Position numbers and translations under genes: made by a program. The notes beneath the pieces are model-generated. The model was not told where the DNA came from, made no database searches, and saw nothing but the letters and a program-made list of their open reading frames with translations. This document shows, one piece after another, positions 1 through 28,467 of a DNA stretch of 64,000 bases. The DNA lies in NCBI RefSeq assembly GCF_000972845.2, contig NC_040022.1, positions 18,195,865 through 18,259,864 on the forward strand. The letters are read 5' to 3'. How positions within the stretch are numbered: the stretch's first letter is position 1; the number at the start of each line of letters is the position of its first letter. Origin of the DNA: Larimichthys crocea (taxonomy: Eukaryota; Chordata; Actinopteri; Sciaenidae).

Positions 1-82
1 ATACACTGGTCTATTTTATTTTATTTTTTTTCTAGTGAACAAAGTATTTGACTGTTCTCAAGAAACATCTGATCTTCTCCAG

Positions 83-1935
83 ATATGCATTTGTTGAGTT
101 TGCAAATGTGGAAGATGCTGAAAAGGCCTTGCAGGCATCCCAAAAACTTAAGATCCGCAAAAGAGAGGTCAAAATACAATTCTACGAAAAGAGAGAAAAG
201 ACGGAGAGTGTGACAGGTACATTCTTGTTATATTATTCACATTTTACAATTTACCTGTCATCTAATAGTCAGACTTATCAGGCAAAATTGAGGTTGCAAA
301 ACAAATTTCTAGTATTTTTAAAGTCAGTCTGAGCCACGATGAGTGCTGAAATCTTGATACCTCAGTTGTTTCTTCCTGTTTAGCTCTGTCAGACACGCTG
401 ATCGTGAGAGGCCTTGCTGAAAAGACGACTGCGGAGACTCTGAAGACTGCTTTTGAAGGATCGCTTAGTGCAAGAGTCTGTATGGATAAAGAGACAGGAA
501 TTTCAAAAGGGTGGGGAGTATAAAAAACATTTTTTATTATCATATAAAAATGTTTCTGCGTTATTCTGGAGATTTGCTTCACACAGACTCATTTTATGCC
601 ACATTTTTCTCAGGTTTGGATTTGTGGAGTTTGGAAATGCCGAAAACTGCAAAGCTGTCAAAGAAGCCATGCAGGACTGTGAGATAGACGGCAGCAAAGT
701 GACTGTGGAGTACGCAAAGCCCAAGGTAGAGAAGAAGAACCAGCCTGCAGGTCAACGGGCTGCCAGAGGTGGGGTCAAAGACAAAGGCGGAAGAGGTGGC
801 AGCAGAGGAGGTAATGCTTTAGTTTAGTAGTTAAATTTTTCAGGAGGTGTCTACAAAGAGTGAAACACATTTTCAGTCACTGAAAATCACTGCAACAATT
901 AAAATAGTTTTCTGTTAACATGCATTAAGTTAGAGTGAGATATGTGAAAGGGGTCACTCATATTAAACACAGAAGCAGGGATGTAACGATGCATCGTGAC
1001 ATAATTAAAAATCGGTACAAATGCATGACGATTCGCACCGGTTGACAAAAAAAAAATGAATAGCGATTCTTTGCGAAATGCGAGATAAGTAGGATATGTG
1101 CTGACATATAGCGGCAACACAAGCAACATGCAGCAGCATATTAGCTGCCACCACAGTGAGAAGCAAAGTAACGGTACGCCATCTTGTGAGCGAAAATTGT
1201 ACATTACACCACTTAACACCAGTTTACTTGTGAGATTGTTTCCAAAGAAGAAGAGAGATATCTTTAATGTATTTTGTTGTTTAAGATCACCATGTAAGTT
1301 GCACTTTTTATAAGAGAACACAAACTGTTTGAGAGTTTCTGTAAAGAAAGCATCTAAGATTTTTTTCCCCTACAAATAAAGAGATAATTTTTATTTGGTC
1401 ATAATTTGTCTGTAGCTCATTTAGATAAAAAAAAAATAAAAAATAGTGAGAAAATCGCATTGTGAACAAAAAATGGCGAACCGTATCAAGTCGTGAGTTG
1501 AGTGTATCGTCACATCCCTACAGAGAAGCTAACTGTGCATATCTCCTCATCAGAGCACTGTTTAGTCTCCTCTCTGAATGCAGCTCAGCATCTTTCACCT
1601 CATTTTGATTTCGTGTCTAGCAACTCTCAGTCTCAACTCATTTTCAGAATCTGCAGGCAGCTGTGCTTACAAACCACTTAATGCTCCCTGCCCAGAACTA
1701 AACAGTATACAGACACAGTCAGCATCTAAACAGGCAGATATTTCTGACACAGAGAAATGTTACCATCATCAGGGGACTGCCTTTTTTTTTCTTTATGTGG
1801 GTTTCAAAAACCGAAAGGGACTGCTGGTGTTTGCTGTCTTACTTTGGTTTTTGAGTAAGGAACTAAAACTTGATTTTTTTTCTTTCAGGTTTCAGAGGAC
1901 GTGGAACTGGCAGGCCTCAAAAACTGGGACATTAA
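83..1935 (+). CDS. ncl: nucleolin-like RNA-binding protein, 3' part (last four exons)
   Basis: Coding exons read at 83-216, 384-510, 614-810 and 1889-1935, all with AG/GT borders and matching phases; the gene continues to the left of the window. The first exon opens inside an RRM with the RNP1-like YAFVEF, and ends in a charged linker. The second starts the next RRM with the RNP2-like DTLIVRGLAE and ends DKETGISKG; the third continues with RNP1 GFGFVEF and passes into a basic, Gly/Arg-rich tail (RGG, GGRGGSRGG). The last exon gives GFRGRGTGRPQKLGH and stop. Tandem RRMs followed by a C-terminal RGG tail are the layout of nucleolin, which binds pre-rRNA in the nucleolus and acts in ribosome biogenesis and chromatin. 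Another RRM-RGG protein is possible because the N-terminal acidic region is outside the window. A candidate poly(A) signal is at 2155-2160. Confidence 0.75.
976..1520. mobile_element. hAT-like non-autonomous DNA transposon (MITE) in the last nucleolin intron
   Basis: A 545-bp insertion with terminal inverted repeats: the left end begins CAGGGATGTAACGAT and the right end, read backwards, begins TAGGGATGTGACGAT. It is flanked by 8-bp direct repeats, CACAGAAG at 968-975 and CAGAGAAG at 1521-1528 (7 of 8 match), the target-site length typical of hAT elements. No transposase reading frame is visible inside, so it is a non-autonomous copy. It lies wholly within the intron between the RGG exon and the last exon. 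Confidence 0.8.
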
Positions 1936-2700
1936 GGCTGACTGTTCTGAGTTTGACTGAACATACAGACTGTGCTAGGTTGTGAACATTTGTACACTAT
2001 TATTAGCCCTACCTGATTGTAGGACTTGTGACACATTGTAACTTTTATATTTTGTACTTCAACAGGGCGTCCTCAGAGTTACAGGATAATAAGATTTTGT
2101 TTTCATAAATTTAAATTACAAAAAAACCCCCAACATAAATCCAACATATTACTAAATAAATCAACCTATTTGTAAAATAATAATTTATCCAACACTGATG
2201 AGAGAATACTAAGGACGGTCATGTCATCTAGCCGCCTTACATGTTACTGTAGGCCAGTATCATACGTTACAGTTTTATAGACTAAGAGTTCTAGACTTTT
2301 AAATCTGAGGTGTGAAAATATTGAAAACTTTAAAACTGTTAATTTCACAACTCTTATGAAACAATATTAAAGCTGTTTTCACTTCATTTGGGTTCATGTT
2401 AAGAGTTGATCATGTGTAATTTTCTAATGTGAAGATAAATGTATTTTAAACCAAACCAGCTGTGTTCTTGAGTTTTATTGTAACACGTGTGATTAAAAAC
2501 CGAAAGGTTAGCCCAGGACTTTCTCAGATCTCAGCCAAGTCACAGGCTTGTGTCTTCTCTGACCTGAAATAACACCAGCCTGTGTCAAACATGCAGATTT
2601 CTGCACACAGTGGAGTTTTATTATTAAATGTTGTGGGGTTTTTTTATGTGTTGAGGAGTAAATATGAGACTTGAGAAGGATCGGCTGCAGCTTTTCTGCT
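1936..2700. other. 3' UTR of the nucleolin-like gene and intergenic spacer
   Basis: AT-rich non-coding sequence between the nucleolin stop codon and the CpG-rich start of the next gene. The AATAAA at 2155-2160 is a plausible poly(A) signal. I see no further gene here. Confidence 0.5.
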
Positions 2701-2779
2701 CCGTGCACGTGTCTCTGTCTGCAGCTCTCCGGTTTGTTGCAACTTTGAGCTTTTCAACCCAAACACAGTGTCCTCCAAT

Positions 2780-3026
2780 GACCTCATATCCTGTTTTCCC
2801 CACTTCCTTCTGAATGGACCGGTTTGGGACGGTCCGGTCAGCGCGCAGCGTGCTTCTTCTCCGGAGTGTGGGCGCGTGTCCTCGGACGCATGTCGCGAGA
2901 TCGTCGGTGTTAACGGGTCTGCAGAGGAGCACGATCACAAACTTTTAATGCACGGACCATTTTAACCAGTTATTCAATCTTGACTATGCGACGTGTGATG
3001 TACTGACAGCAGAGAAGGGGCCGTCG
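2780..3026 (+). promoter_or_regulatory. CpG-rich promoter and untranslated first exon of the ATP13A3-like gene
   Basis: About 250 bp that is richer in CpG than its surroundings, ending at a strong donor (CGTCG then GTAAGT) at 3026/3027. It lies upstream of the first coding exon, which carries its own acceptor at 4770-4771. This suggests a non-coding first exon spliced over a 1.7-kb intron. The transcription start cannot be fixed from sequence. Confidence 0.5.
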
Positions 3027-3334
3027 GTAAGTCGTTAAACGCGTGAATGTGTGCTGATTTCCACGGTGTCGACAGCAAGTTTGGAAAGGAGTGCGTAAGT
3101 ATGTGAGAAGTGATACAAACTGCCAATGATGGTGATTATGTGGTGCTTACAGATCCAGTGTGCAAATCAGTCTGAACTGGAGGTTGTGTTGCCTCTTTAA
3201 CTACTTAATAACAGTATTAGGTTCAGTCTATAGTGTGCACCTTCTTGGACTTTGTTTTATTGTTTTACAACTTTGTGTTTGGTTCATTTAAACACAATAA
3301 ACCACTGATTGTATAAGTACTTGCACTCTAAAGT

Positions 3335-3815
3335 TAAGAGGCACCCTTTGCATCAGTTACAGCTGTGACTTGAGTCTACGTGGATAGATTTGAACATCTG
3401 GATTTCCCTCCTCAGTCCTTCTGTCAAACTTCTGCATAAAATGCTGTCAATTTACAATGAGGCTTGAAGAGAAAAACTTAAATTCCTGCCACAAATCCTG
3501 GATTGGATTGAAACATGGACTCTCCTCTTGCTGTTCTTGGACTTAGTTGTTTTGAAGCCAGTCTCGTGTAGCTTTAAGTTTTATGTTTGGCTTCTTTGTC
3601 CTGCTGGAAAAATAAATCTTATCCAAAGTCCTGGCTCACTTTCAGACTGCAGCAGGGTTCCAAACAGAGTTTCTTCGTTGTTGTTTTTTTTTGTTGCATT
3701 TATGTGACTGTCTCACCTCCTGAAGTCCTTCCACGACCTGCTGCAGTGAAGCATCCTCACAGTGTGACGCTGGCCTCCACCAGCCGTCATGTTTGGAGGT
3801 GATATGAGGTGTTGT
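3335..3815 (-). mobile_element. degenerate Tc1/mariner-like transposon remnant
   Basis: The stretch resembles the reverse complement of the widespread fish Tc1-type transposase: phrases such as TTTGTCCTGCTGGAAAAATA and the CTGCAGTGAAGCATCCTCAC block match parts of that family that I recognise. The reading frame is broken by several stops and I could not find terminal inverted repeats. It sits in intron 1 of the ATP13A3-like gene. Family assignment is from memory. Confidence 0.5.
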
Positions 3816-4790
3816 GTAGTCTTATCAGGGCACAGAAGCTCCTCACGCTTTTTAGATTTGTCATAGTACATGTGGTGAGTACTTGCATTCGGTTATGTTT
3901 GCGTCATCAAGCATTCAGGCTTGTTTGTACCAGATCTGGATCTTTTCTTCCTTTGGTGGATGAAGTGTCAAAATATGCACCGTGGTGTAAAGTTCATGCA
4001 TATTGGTGCTTAATGAGAGATCAGGTCAGATAGACTGTGAGTCAAACATTACTATAGGTGTGACTGTTATTGAGCACATAGCATAGTGCAAAGGTTTCCA
4101 TGTATTACAGCATATTCTACCCTGGAATATTGCTTAACACCATATCGTCACACATTGTACAAACGTCACGTCAGTGAAGCTGTTGATATATTTATCAGTG
4201 AGTTGACAGGTTAGTGGGGCTCACTGGACACCAACAGTGCAGTTATTCCATAGATAAATCATTGGCAATCAATCCAGACTGAGACAGCACTTTAATTTCC
4301 GTCTCAGCTAATGTTCCAGGAAAACATCAAGAAGGATGTTATAGTAGCTGTTTTCTTCGCCAGAAGCTTTGTTTTCCCCACAGCAGCCTTGAAGCAGGTA
4401 GGTACTATGGTTCAGTCAGGTTGTTACTTGCAGGAGAGGTCTTTGTCTCCTTTAAACAGCTCATTACTCACTAAGTATGACAGGAGTTCCTCTGCTGTTC
4501 ACATGCATATGCATGCATTCACGTGCATTTTATTAATTCAACATATCCTAATTATGTTTCTGTGTTTAACGCTGTGTGAGAAATATTAACTTTTATAATA
4601 GAAAACAAAGAAGTCAATAACTTTATTTTCCTGCTTGGGCTATTTATTTTTGTTCCTTTCCGAGACTAAAGTTGCAAAGTCTTGGCTGAGCCAAAGATTT
4701 CTGTGATAAGAAAGTTTCCGCTTTCTGTTGGAAATATAGTCAATAAAGTGATCTGTCTCTTTGTCTTGTAGTTGTTGCACTTCTGACAGA

Positions 4791-20338
<15,548 letters not shown>

Positions 20339-21990
20339 CACCAACAAGCAAACTACTGCACAGACTAAAACTCCCAACAAATCTGAATGTTGACTTAGCC
20401 TGGGTTGAACTCAGAGATGTGACAGATGCCTGGATGATATTGCTGCTGGATACCAGAGACCAATCTGGGAGCCTCGTAAAGCCTCCTATTACAACAACTG
20501 ACTGACACTGTGAACTGCTCAGACATTAAGTATTTTGATTTACCTCCACAAACACGCTGCACGTGGATTTTAACTGTACTGTCCTGTCACATAGCTGAAA
20601 CTTGAGCCAGAGGTTCAAAAGAATAAAATACGCTTGTTTGCTTTCTTGCCAAGAGTTAGATGAAAAGATTGATACCATCATATCTGTATGGTATGGTAAG
20701 TCTGAAGGTAGTGACAGCTTAGCACAAAGACTGAAAACAGGAGAAAACAAAACGCTGGCTTGGTTCTGTCCAAAAAAAATCATTTGAATTTTATTTTGGT
20801 TGTAAATGTGTAAAACAACACGTGATGACAGCGCTCCATGCTAGCTGTTTTCCCCTGTTTCCAGTCTAAGCTTAGCTTCGTATTTACCATACAAAGAGTG
20901 GCATCTTCTCATGAAACTCTCAGCAAGAAAACCAATGAGAATATTTCCGAAAATGTGAAAACATTCCTTTAAGATGACTTGATGTCTGAACAAAAACAAC
21001 TTTTTTTATACAGGTTTTACTGTCTGACTCATATTTGAAAAATCTGAACCGAGTGAGTTGCATTTCTTTTGTAGACTCTTCATCCACACTCAGTATTCAG
21101 CTGATGTTTAGCTCGAAGCACCGGCTGAATTTTTCCACTTCACTGTGAATGAAAAGACTATGTCCTTCATTAAAATTAGCTGCTGCTAAAATCAAAAAAT
21201 TGTAAAGCGTCATGAGGTCACATGGATTCAGAGGGACACGAGTGCCTTTGTTTGTTTGCAATTTTCAGAACGTAACTGGTACTGTTGTATTTCTAAGACA
21301 GAAAACTTTCCACTGCTGCATTTCTGTTGCTTCGGTTGAGATTCTTCCCGTGGAAGAGAGAGGCACAAATTTAGTCCTGTGTCCTTTTTTTTAAATTTTA
21401 TTTTATTGCCAGTACCACCATGTGTGGATGTGTGGGTTGGTGTGTGTGTGGGGTTGTGTGTATGAGAGAGGGAGAGTTCGTCATTAGGAGAATCAAAGTT
21501 AACCATTTCCCGTGTCCCTTGAATGCACCATGAAACCTTTACATTTCATGCTCTTTTTCTTAAAACTTTCTTTTTGAATTGAAAAGTAATAACATCAATA
21601 AGGTACTGTACACAATGGATGTTTTAATTAATTAATTAAAGCAATTAAAGTAATCAAAGAATCAATAAGACATTTGCTGCTGTATGAGGTTTTTAACAGT
21701 TGATTTTAACCTTTGATTGTTTATAATATTTTTCTAGAACTGTTTTCAGATGTATCCGTATTTTTCTAGTTAGAGTTAAAAATGAAACGTGAAAAATGTA
21801 AGAATTAGTCATCTAAATCTTTATCACTATTAAAAAAAGATTTAAGGGAATATGTTTTAAAATTGTAATACACTATTTGTACTTATTTCTGTAGTATGAC
21901 AACAGTGTTTCAGTGTCTGTCAACAAATATCCCTGTTTGCTCTGCAGAACTCCCATTACATTTCTCAATAAATCTGTATATTAAGCCACT
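20339..21990 (+). other. 3' UTR of the ATP13A3-like gene
   Basis: Non-coding sequence after the stop codon at 20336-20338, carrying a family C repeat copy at 20629-20974. An AATAAA at 21967-21972 is a plausible main poly(A) signal, giving a 3' UTR of about 1.6 kb. An earlier AATAAA-like site at about 20622 lies at the repeat border. Confidence 0.5.
20629..20974 (+). repeat. percomorph interspersed repeat, copy 2 of family C
   Basis: Begins CGCTTGTTTGCTTTCTTGCC, then AGAGTTAGATGAAAAGATTG, and ends with ACTCTCAGCAAGAAAACCAA and ATTCCTTTAAG. It contains an internal self-complementary fold: the CTTAGCACAAAGACTGAAAAC stretch pairs roughly with the later CTGTTTCCAGTCTAAGCTTAG stretch. It probably forms part of the ATP13A3-like 3' UTR. 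Confidence 0.65.
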
Positions 21991-24900
21991 CTTGCGTGCT
22001 TCGTGGGGGGCTGACCTTGGTCACACTTTTTCAGCCAAGACTTACTGATCAATTATGGGCTTTCCCAGCCTCCTCGCTGCCTGGCATATGGGCGCTTAAA
22101 GGCGCGAGAGTGGAGGAGAAAGAGGGGTATCATTTCATGTGGAGATCAGGGCCTATAGGCAGTGAATGGGTGGATTTAGGGGGGACTGTGAATAAGGGAA
22201 GGGGGTCCTCGCTTGTACCAAAAAGAAAAGAATCTCCCACAGATCAGGGAAGAGCCTTTTTGGGAATATTCATGATGAGGATGAGGAGGCATCATGAATT
22301 CATGTGTGCCTCCCTGACTTGCACGGATCATCTTTTCGGTAAACACTGATGTGTACAGAGCCGGGATGTCTTGCTTTCGATCTGTGTTTGCGGTGTAGTA
22401 TTGTGGATAGTGTTGCCTCTCAACAAAGCAATATGGGTTTTTGTGTACACTCTGCTGTATTCCTTTTGTATCGGTAGAGCAACAGATGGAGAGTGGTGGA
22501 AAGACATAAAGAAGCTAAAACACACAGCCTTTCTTCCTCACAGCTAGCTACTCGCTCAAAAAGATTTTCTCAAGCTTGTGCTCAGACGTGTGCTATTTCA
22601 AACATTTTGGACTTCATCTCCTTTTTTCTTTTACCCATACGCTTTTTTGTCTGAGTTGTGTACTTTCAAGATCTGGACTTATGCACACAGTCTTTGTTTA
22701 CTGTTTCTTTGCTCACAACAGAGAGATCAGCCCTGCTTTGAATAAAGGGTGGAGTAACAGCCACTGTAACACACTTTTCTCCACCCAAAAAATGGTCACT
22801 TCAGGTGCTTTCTCAATGTGCCTGTTAACAACCAACACACACATGCTTTCACTTATTCTCCACAAAGTCCACAAGCAGATGTCAAGCTGCTGCAGAGTCT
22901 CTGAAGGTTGTTGGACACTCATAAGGCTCTCGTCTTGATTAATAGTCAGGACACAAGGCCAACCTGATGCTCACTTACGGTTGGCCTCATTTTACAGATG
23001 ACACAAAGGCACCCACGTCTGGTAAAAGGTCTGTGACCCACCAGACGGTCACAAAGCCCTTCTCCTCCCTCCTGTCCCCTAAGCATGGGCTTCTTCCTTG
23101 GACCTTCATGGCATCTCTGTCCCCCTTCCTTTATCAGTCCTTCCAGGCCTGAATGGGCTCTGTGGTTGGTCAATAAATTCAGTGATTCAGGGGGTGGACA
23201 GTTGCAGCCGTGTTAACGTTTGTTCACAGGCTTGTCGGAGGGACGGGCCCCGCCCTGTGGCTCTTTGTCTCCTGTGGTCCCTCAACAGGTTAGAAGTCAA
23301 TGGAGGGCCTTGTGCGGAGGTGGCAGGGGCATGGATGGAGCCGCCTCTCACATGGCATTCACACAGGGGGAGGACTGGCCCGGATCACTGTGACACTTGT
23401 TAGTGTGGGGCCACACAACATTGCCGGGTTGCCTCTCTCGCTCTCCCCAGAGGGTCCTGTGTGATATCCAGGACTTTAAACAAACTAATGGTTGAGGCTG
23501 CAGGGTTTGGTCGGGGTAAGGTGATCTGCACTCAGAGGCCTGGAGTGACCACACTGAAAAGAAGTGCACAAGTGTATCTTACAATCTCAGTTTACAGATC
23601 AGACTAACAATAAAATGAGGTCAGGCCTTCATTTGTTCCACAATCTGTGGAGATGTTGAACCCGCTCTTTAAATGTATACTAGAATAGCATTAACGCACT
23701 TTTGTGGCCCCTGAAAGTGCCACACTGTTGCTGAGTTATAGCCCGTTTCTCAGCCTCAGCTGGGCCAAAGCATGGGAACAGCCAAGCCGGGAGAAAAGAG
23801 ACACAGAGAGCCATAGATAGAACAACACACAAACAGAGGAGGGCTTTAGGAGACAGAAAGCAGTGGACAGAAAAAGACGCACAGACTGAAGAGGGACTTA
23901 GAGCCATGACTGAAGCCTAACTGTCATGAGAAGATGAGAGTTGCCATGGCCACCCAGGAGCCACCCAGCAAGCATGTGAGCAGGGGAGGATCTGGGGCCA
24001 GGGTCCTGGGCCCGGGCTGGTGGATCACATGCACTAACCAGGGATTATGTGCATAAGTGATGAGCACTAAGCCGGCAGGTGAAGAAGGGAGGCCCTGGGA
24101 CAAGGAGCGGACCATCCCGGAGGACAGCTTCCCCTGTAAAGAGCAGGGACTTTTTCCCAAGTGAGGCTGATCTCCCATGTGAAGGGGACTCAGCCAGAGG
24201 TCCTTGAGTGCTGAAAGGGCATCCCCCAGGCTGCTTTCACAGCGTAAGTGGCCAAAACGCTGGTCTTGTGAGTCATCTTGAGTGGCAAGAATAGGCCATC
24301 TTCACATTCATAAATCCCAATGCAAACACACTCATGGATATAAACTAAGCATGGATAAGGATAAGCACCACATGGCAGTGCATCAGCGGGGCTCTTGTTG
24401 AAGCTTTTTTGGCTTGGAGCTGATATAAAAGAACCAACCTACCATCTTTTGTCCATCGCAGAGAAAAAAGTTCTAGTTTAAGTACCAGCCAGGTTAACTT
24501 TACAGTATATTTATTGATATGAGCCTCATCTTATAGCCAGGATCAACAGGTTCACAGGTTGTTTTACTGCAGGGAATCAACCCTCATAATATCCATGGCC
24601 TTACAGGAATGTGTTTGAACCTTGATGGCACAAAGAAATCACATTCCCATGGTCCATAGAGAGAAAATACACGGTTAACCAACCTCCCCCCAACACCTTT
24701 TCAAGACGATAGTATCCCTGAACATATTAACATGTAAATACACTTAGATACTTTGACAATGCACTGAAATGCATATAATCTACATGCTAACTAGTCCTTT
24801 AAAGAGTTTCCACTGTTGAATGTGGTTTGGGAACACTTTCATGTCTGGGTTTTAAAAATTAAATGTGAGGCCTCTCTTAGAATCTCTAAAAGCGTTTTTC

Positions 24901-27900
24901 AATTTGATGAGGGATAAGGCAATGACTGGGTTCCCTTTTCAAAGGGGGAGACCCAGAGTTCAATAAGACTTCAGTCTCATTGCCTTTGCTTCCAAGTTGA
25001 AGATCTAAATGCTGGCTTTTTTTTTTTTTAAAGAAAAAAACCACCACGTTAGGTGACAGATGGCAGGTTGTTATTCTGAAATACCAGTTGCTATGGACAC
25101 CTTTTCCTCCGCAGCTTCACTCTGCCATAGCTAAGCATCCTCTCTGCTGGTGTACTGACTTGGAATAAGCTGACTTGAAACTACTCAGGTTGTTGTTGAC
25201 AAACATGAGCCTAGATGAGTCTGCTAATCTCCCGCTCCTTTATCCGCTCTTTATTGCCGTATAAACAGGGCTGAATACTCTAGAAAAACTAAACCTCTGT
25301 TTTCAGCCTTCTCTTATCTCACGCAGGGTTTAATCTAACGCCCTCTACCCTTTTTACATCTCTGCCTTCGCTAAATTCGACCATATTTTTGATTCAGCAC
25401 GTTCCCATGACAACCAGTTATTTCCCATCCTTGAGCCACCCCCCCGCCTCCCATCCAGCTCCTCTTCTCCATTGATACCGCTACCTCCCCCTACCCCTTC
25501 TTTTTTTTTGTCCAAATAAAACAAAGCGCAGAGTGAATGCGCTCTGAGGTAGGTAAATGTATTCAGTGACATCAGCCAGGACGAGTCTATTCTGCCGGAT
25601 TCCTGTACCACTTGTTTCCAGCCTTGTCTGGGGGCCGGACACTCTGTTGGGCCCATTGTCCCACGTGTATTCCACACAGGCCCGCAATTAATGGAGGCCT
25701 TGTCTAAGGCTTCTGGAGCAGAAACTGCTGTTTGGGAGGGGGACAAAAGGCGGGCAGAGCCGGGGGCTGGGAGTTGCTATGGGAGGGCCCCCCTTCCCTC
25801 TTTAAGGGGGAATTCAAAGGGAGAAGGAGGGATGGAGAGCTGAGCGAGCTGAGCGCTGGACGAGATGTTTAAGTGATCCCCTCTGTCTGTGCCCCCCCCC
25901 TCCTGGCCTGAGATGTTTTCATACCAGCAGTTGAAAGGGAACCTTCACAGTATTTGATGATGAGGATGGTCATTTCACTGCCCACATGGTGGTGGTGGCT
26001 GGGTGGAGGAGAAAGCAGGGGCCACAGCTTTCAGACCAGGTGAAGATGGAGAGGATTGTGACTGGCAACAGGCTGTCAAAACTCTACCTACTGTGGAGAA
26101 ATTTATCAAATTTTATTTACTCTTCTTGGGGGATATTTTGTCTATTTTAGCTTGCAGTGTGTTACTTTATACTGATGACATGAAAGCAAGCCAATTAAGT
26201 TCTTTTCTATGCAGACGATTGAGCTGTCATAGTGCAAAAATAGCTTCACTGGCGTCCAGTGGAGGACTGAGCTTGTTGTATTCAATTAAATACTGTTTTT
26301 AGGATTTTACCTTGATAGATTCAAAGTCTAAGACAGGTACAGATTGCTTTCTTCCCTTGATTAGGCGTCAAATCTTCCTGACTTTAAGGCAAAAGCTCAA
26401 TAATGAGTTCTCCTGAGATTCTTTGTTAACTTTAATCTACCTTCTAATTGCGTCTAAAACTTATTTCTCAACAGCTGTCTTTGAGATGATGTGTTTTACC
26501 TCGCTGCTTTCAAAAAGGTTAGTTTCATTTGGTTTTTCAACTCTTACTTGCAGCATATCTAAACACCAGGGACAATGATGGACATAAGTCCAGGCTTTCA
26601 TCAGAATGTGGTGAATTAACCATACCAAACCATTGTCTTCCTGCCTGTTTCTCTCAACTTGTGGCTATCACTCACATGTCTGACCCTGATAGCTCTCCAA
26701 CCCTTCCTTCTCTCTGTGGAGTCTCCCATCCCATGGTTCCCACACTGATAGAGATCAGGCCTGTGCTATAAACCTCATGTCTACATCACTGTGCACACAA
26801 TAAAGGGTTGTTTGTGGCGGAGCAGCAGGCTCACTGAAAACAGTACTGATAGGATGTAATTTATTGTTGCATGGCCTCTCATCTGCCATGAGCAGAACCT
26901 CGAGCTATTTTAAAGGAAACCCTCGTTAAAACCTCCACTTGGATTAACTGAGCACTATATCATCAGGACAACAGTAGAAGAGTCTGAAGTGGTCAGTGTA
27001 TGTGAGTTAAGTATATTAGTGGGAAACAGAAAAAGCATTTTGTAAACATATTTTTAGAAGGCCAAACACATGAATGCATCACTTTTCATCGCCCTTATCC
27101 TGCTTAAATCTTCACTTGAGAAAATGTAATAAGCTGTTTTGTCCTCTTAAGATTTTATTAAAGAAAATATACACAATGATGGTCACTTATATCCCTGACT
27201 TTGACTAATGTTATAAATGTAATAGGTGAAACTCAATTTGGTTGGATGTTTGACTTGATTTAATATTGACTCAGGTCAAGAAGTCAGTGGTGCTTGAAGT
27301 TGTCTTGCTCCCACAGAGAGGAAGATGTGGATACAAAAACTGACCTGGCTTTTGGGGTCATTTCACCTCTGAGGATTTAGGAGCTTTACAGAGAGCGTTT
27401 GAAGTCTATCAGGGAGAATGGAGGCATCTGATGCTAAACCTGGACCAGATAGAGATGTCTGTCACAAATATATCAGTGAAACTGTCAGTGAGCTGTTTCA
27501 CTGTTACCACAAATAATGATCAGTATTACTTATAGTGTATTTTTATACTTTACACAGCAAAACACGAGCTACAAAACTGAATAAAAATCTTTAAAATCAG
27601 GAATCAAGAAGACAAATAAGAAAAACTACAGAAAAACTAATTTATCACAAATTGATATAAATTAAATCCACCCTGAGTTTTTCTACACGTAAATTTATCA
27701 GCCGTTAAAACAGGATTTAGTTGTGAATTTAGTCTATCATAAGAGTTATCTATGAGAAAATTTACATTTTTTTTTCTGAGTGCTATATAGAAAATATTGG
27801 GTTTGTTATAATAAATGCACAGAATTTTATACACTTTACTCTTTTCCATTTTCCAACATTTTTCGTTCAGCTTTATTTGAAAAAAGTTGCAATATGTAAT

Positions 27901-28020
27901 TTATTTTGTCAATTTATTGAGATACATTGACCAGTAAGATTAATACATCGTTTAACTTTTAGTATCATATTAATAGGTAGGCTGGACAATAATTTACTTA
28001 ATAAATAATAATTTAATAAT
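21991..28020. other. gene-free stretch upstream of hes1 with blocks that look like regulatory DNA
   Basis: No exon, RNA gene or intact transposon was recognised. Against an AT-rich background, several blocks are richer in GC, low in repeats and without long reading frames: about 22010-22330, 23020-23540, 23920-24260, 24890-25210 and 25540-25830. Similar blocks occur on the other side of hes1. Developmental regulators such as hes1 are typically flanked by conserved enhancers, so these are candidates, but conservation cannot be judged from one sequence. Confidence 0.35.
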
Positions 28021-28064
28021 AAATAATGTCAAAATGCCACCACTGCACTGTACAACAGCCCAAA

Positions 28065-28294
28065 GTGATGTCCTAGTGGCATTTAGTAAAATTGCAGATT
28101 GCAACCAACTGAGTGTCCCTCACATCACCCTTCCAAGCATGTAGGAGAAACTACGATGGCTTAATGCTAAATGTCCTATCTAGTGCCAGTGTTTAGTTTG
28201 CCTATTCTGGGCTAATGCAGAAACATCAAACATATTTATGAATATTGGATTCGATTTCTGCCAATAAATCCACCTAAATCACACACTGGACCTT
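28065..28294 (+). mobile_element. percomorph MITE of the GGTCCAGTGTG type (family A), copy 1
   Basis: Contains ATTGCAGATTGCAACCAACT, AAGCATGTAGGAGAAACTAC and TTCTGCCAATAAATCCACCT, and ends CACACTGGACCTTT, the reverse complement of the family's other end. The left end is eroded. It is the inverted partner of the copy at 28468-28732. Confidence 0.6.
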
Positions 28295-28467
28295 TATACA
28301 CACCTGTAATCTGACCAAGGCTAATACATGAAACAATACAATCTGAAATAATATAAAGAAGAAACAACTTTTTGTGGATGTGAAGCTAAAACCAGATATT
28401 GGTATTTTCATGTAACAAAATCATTAAAAAAGAATGAATCGATTATCATCATTAGAAAAGATTTAAT

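Noticed and set aside
217..1888. Intron-hosted snoRNAs (such as U20, U23 or U82) expected in nucleolin introns
   Set aside because: The three introns present were read for C/D boxes and for H/ACA ends. No convincing RTGATGA with CTGA pair or terminal ACA hairpin was seen; known host introns may lie left of the window.
24409..24480. TATA-like motif GATATAAAAG as a possible promoter
   Set aside because: No coding exon or donor follows it within reach, and single TATA matches are common by chance.
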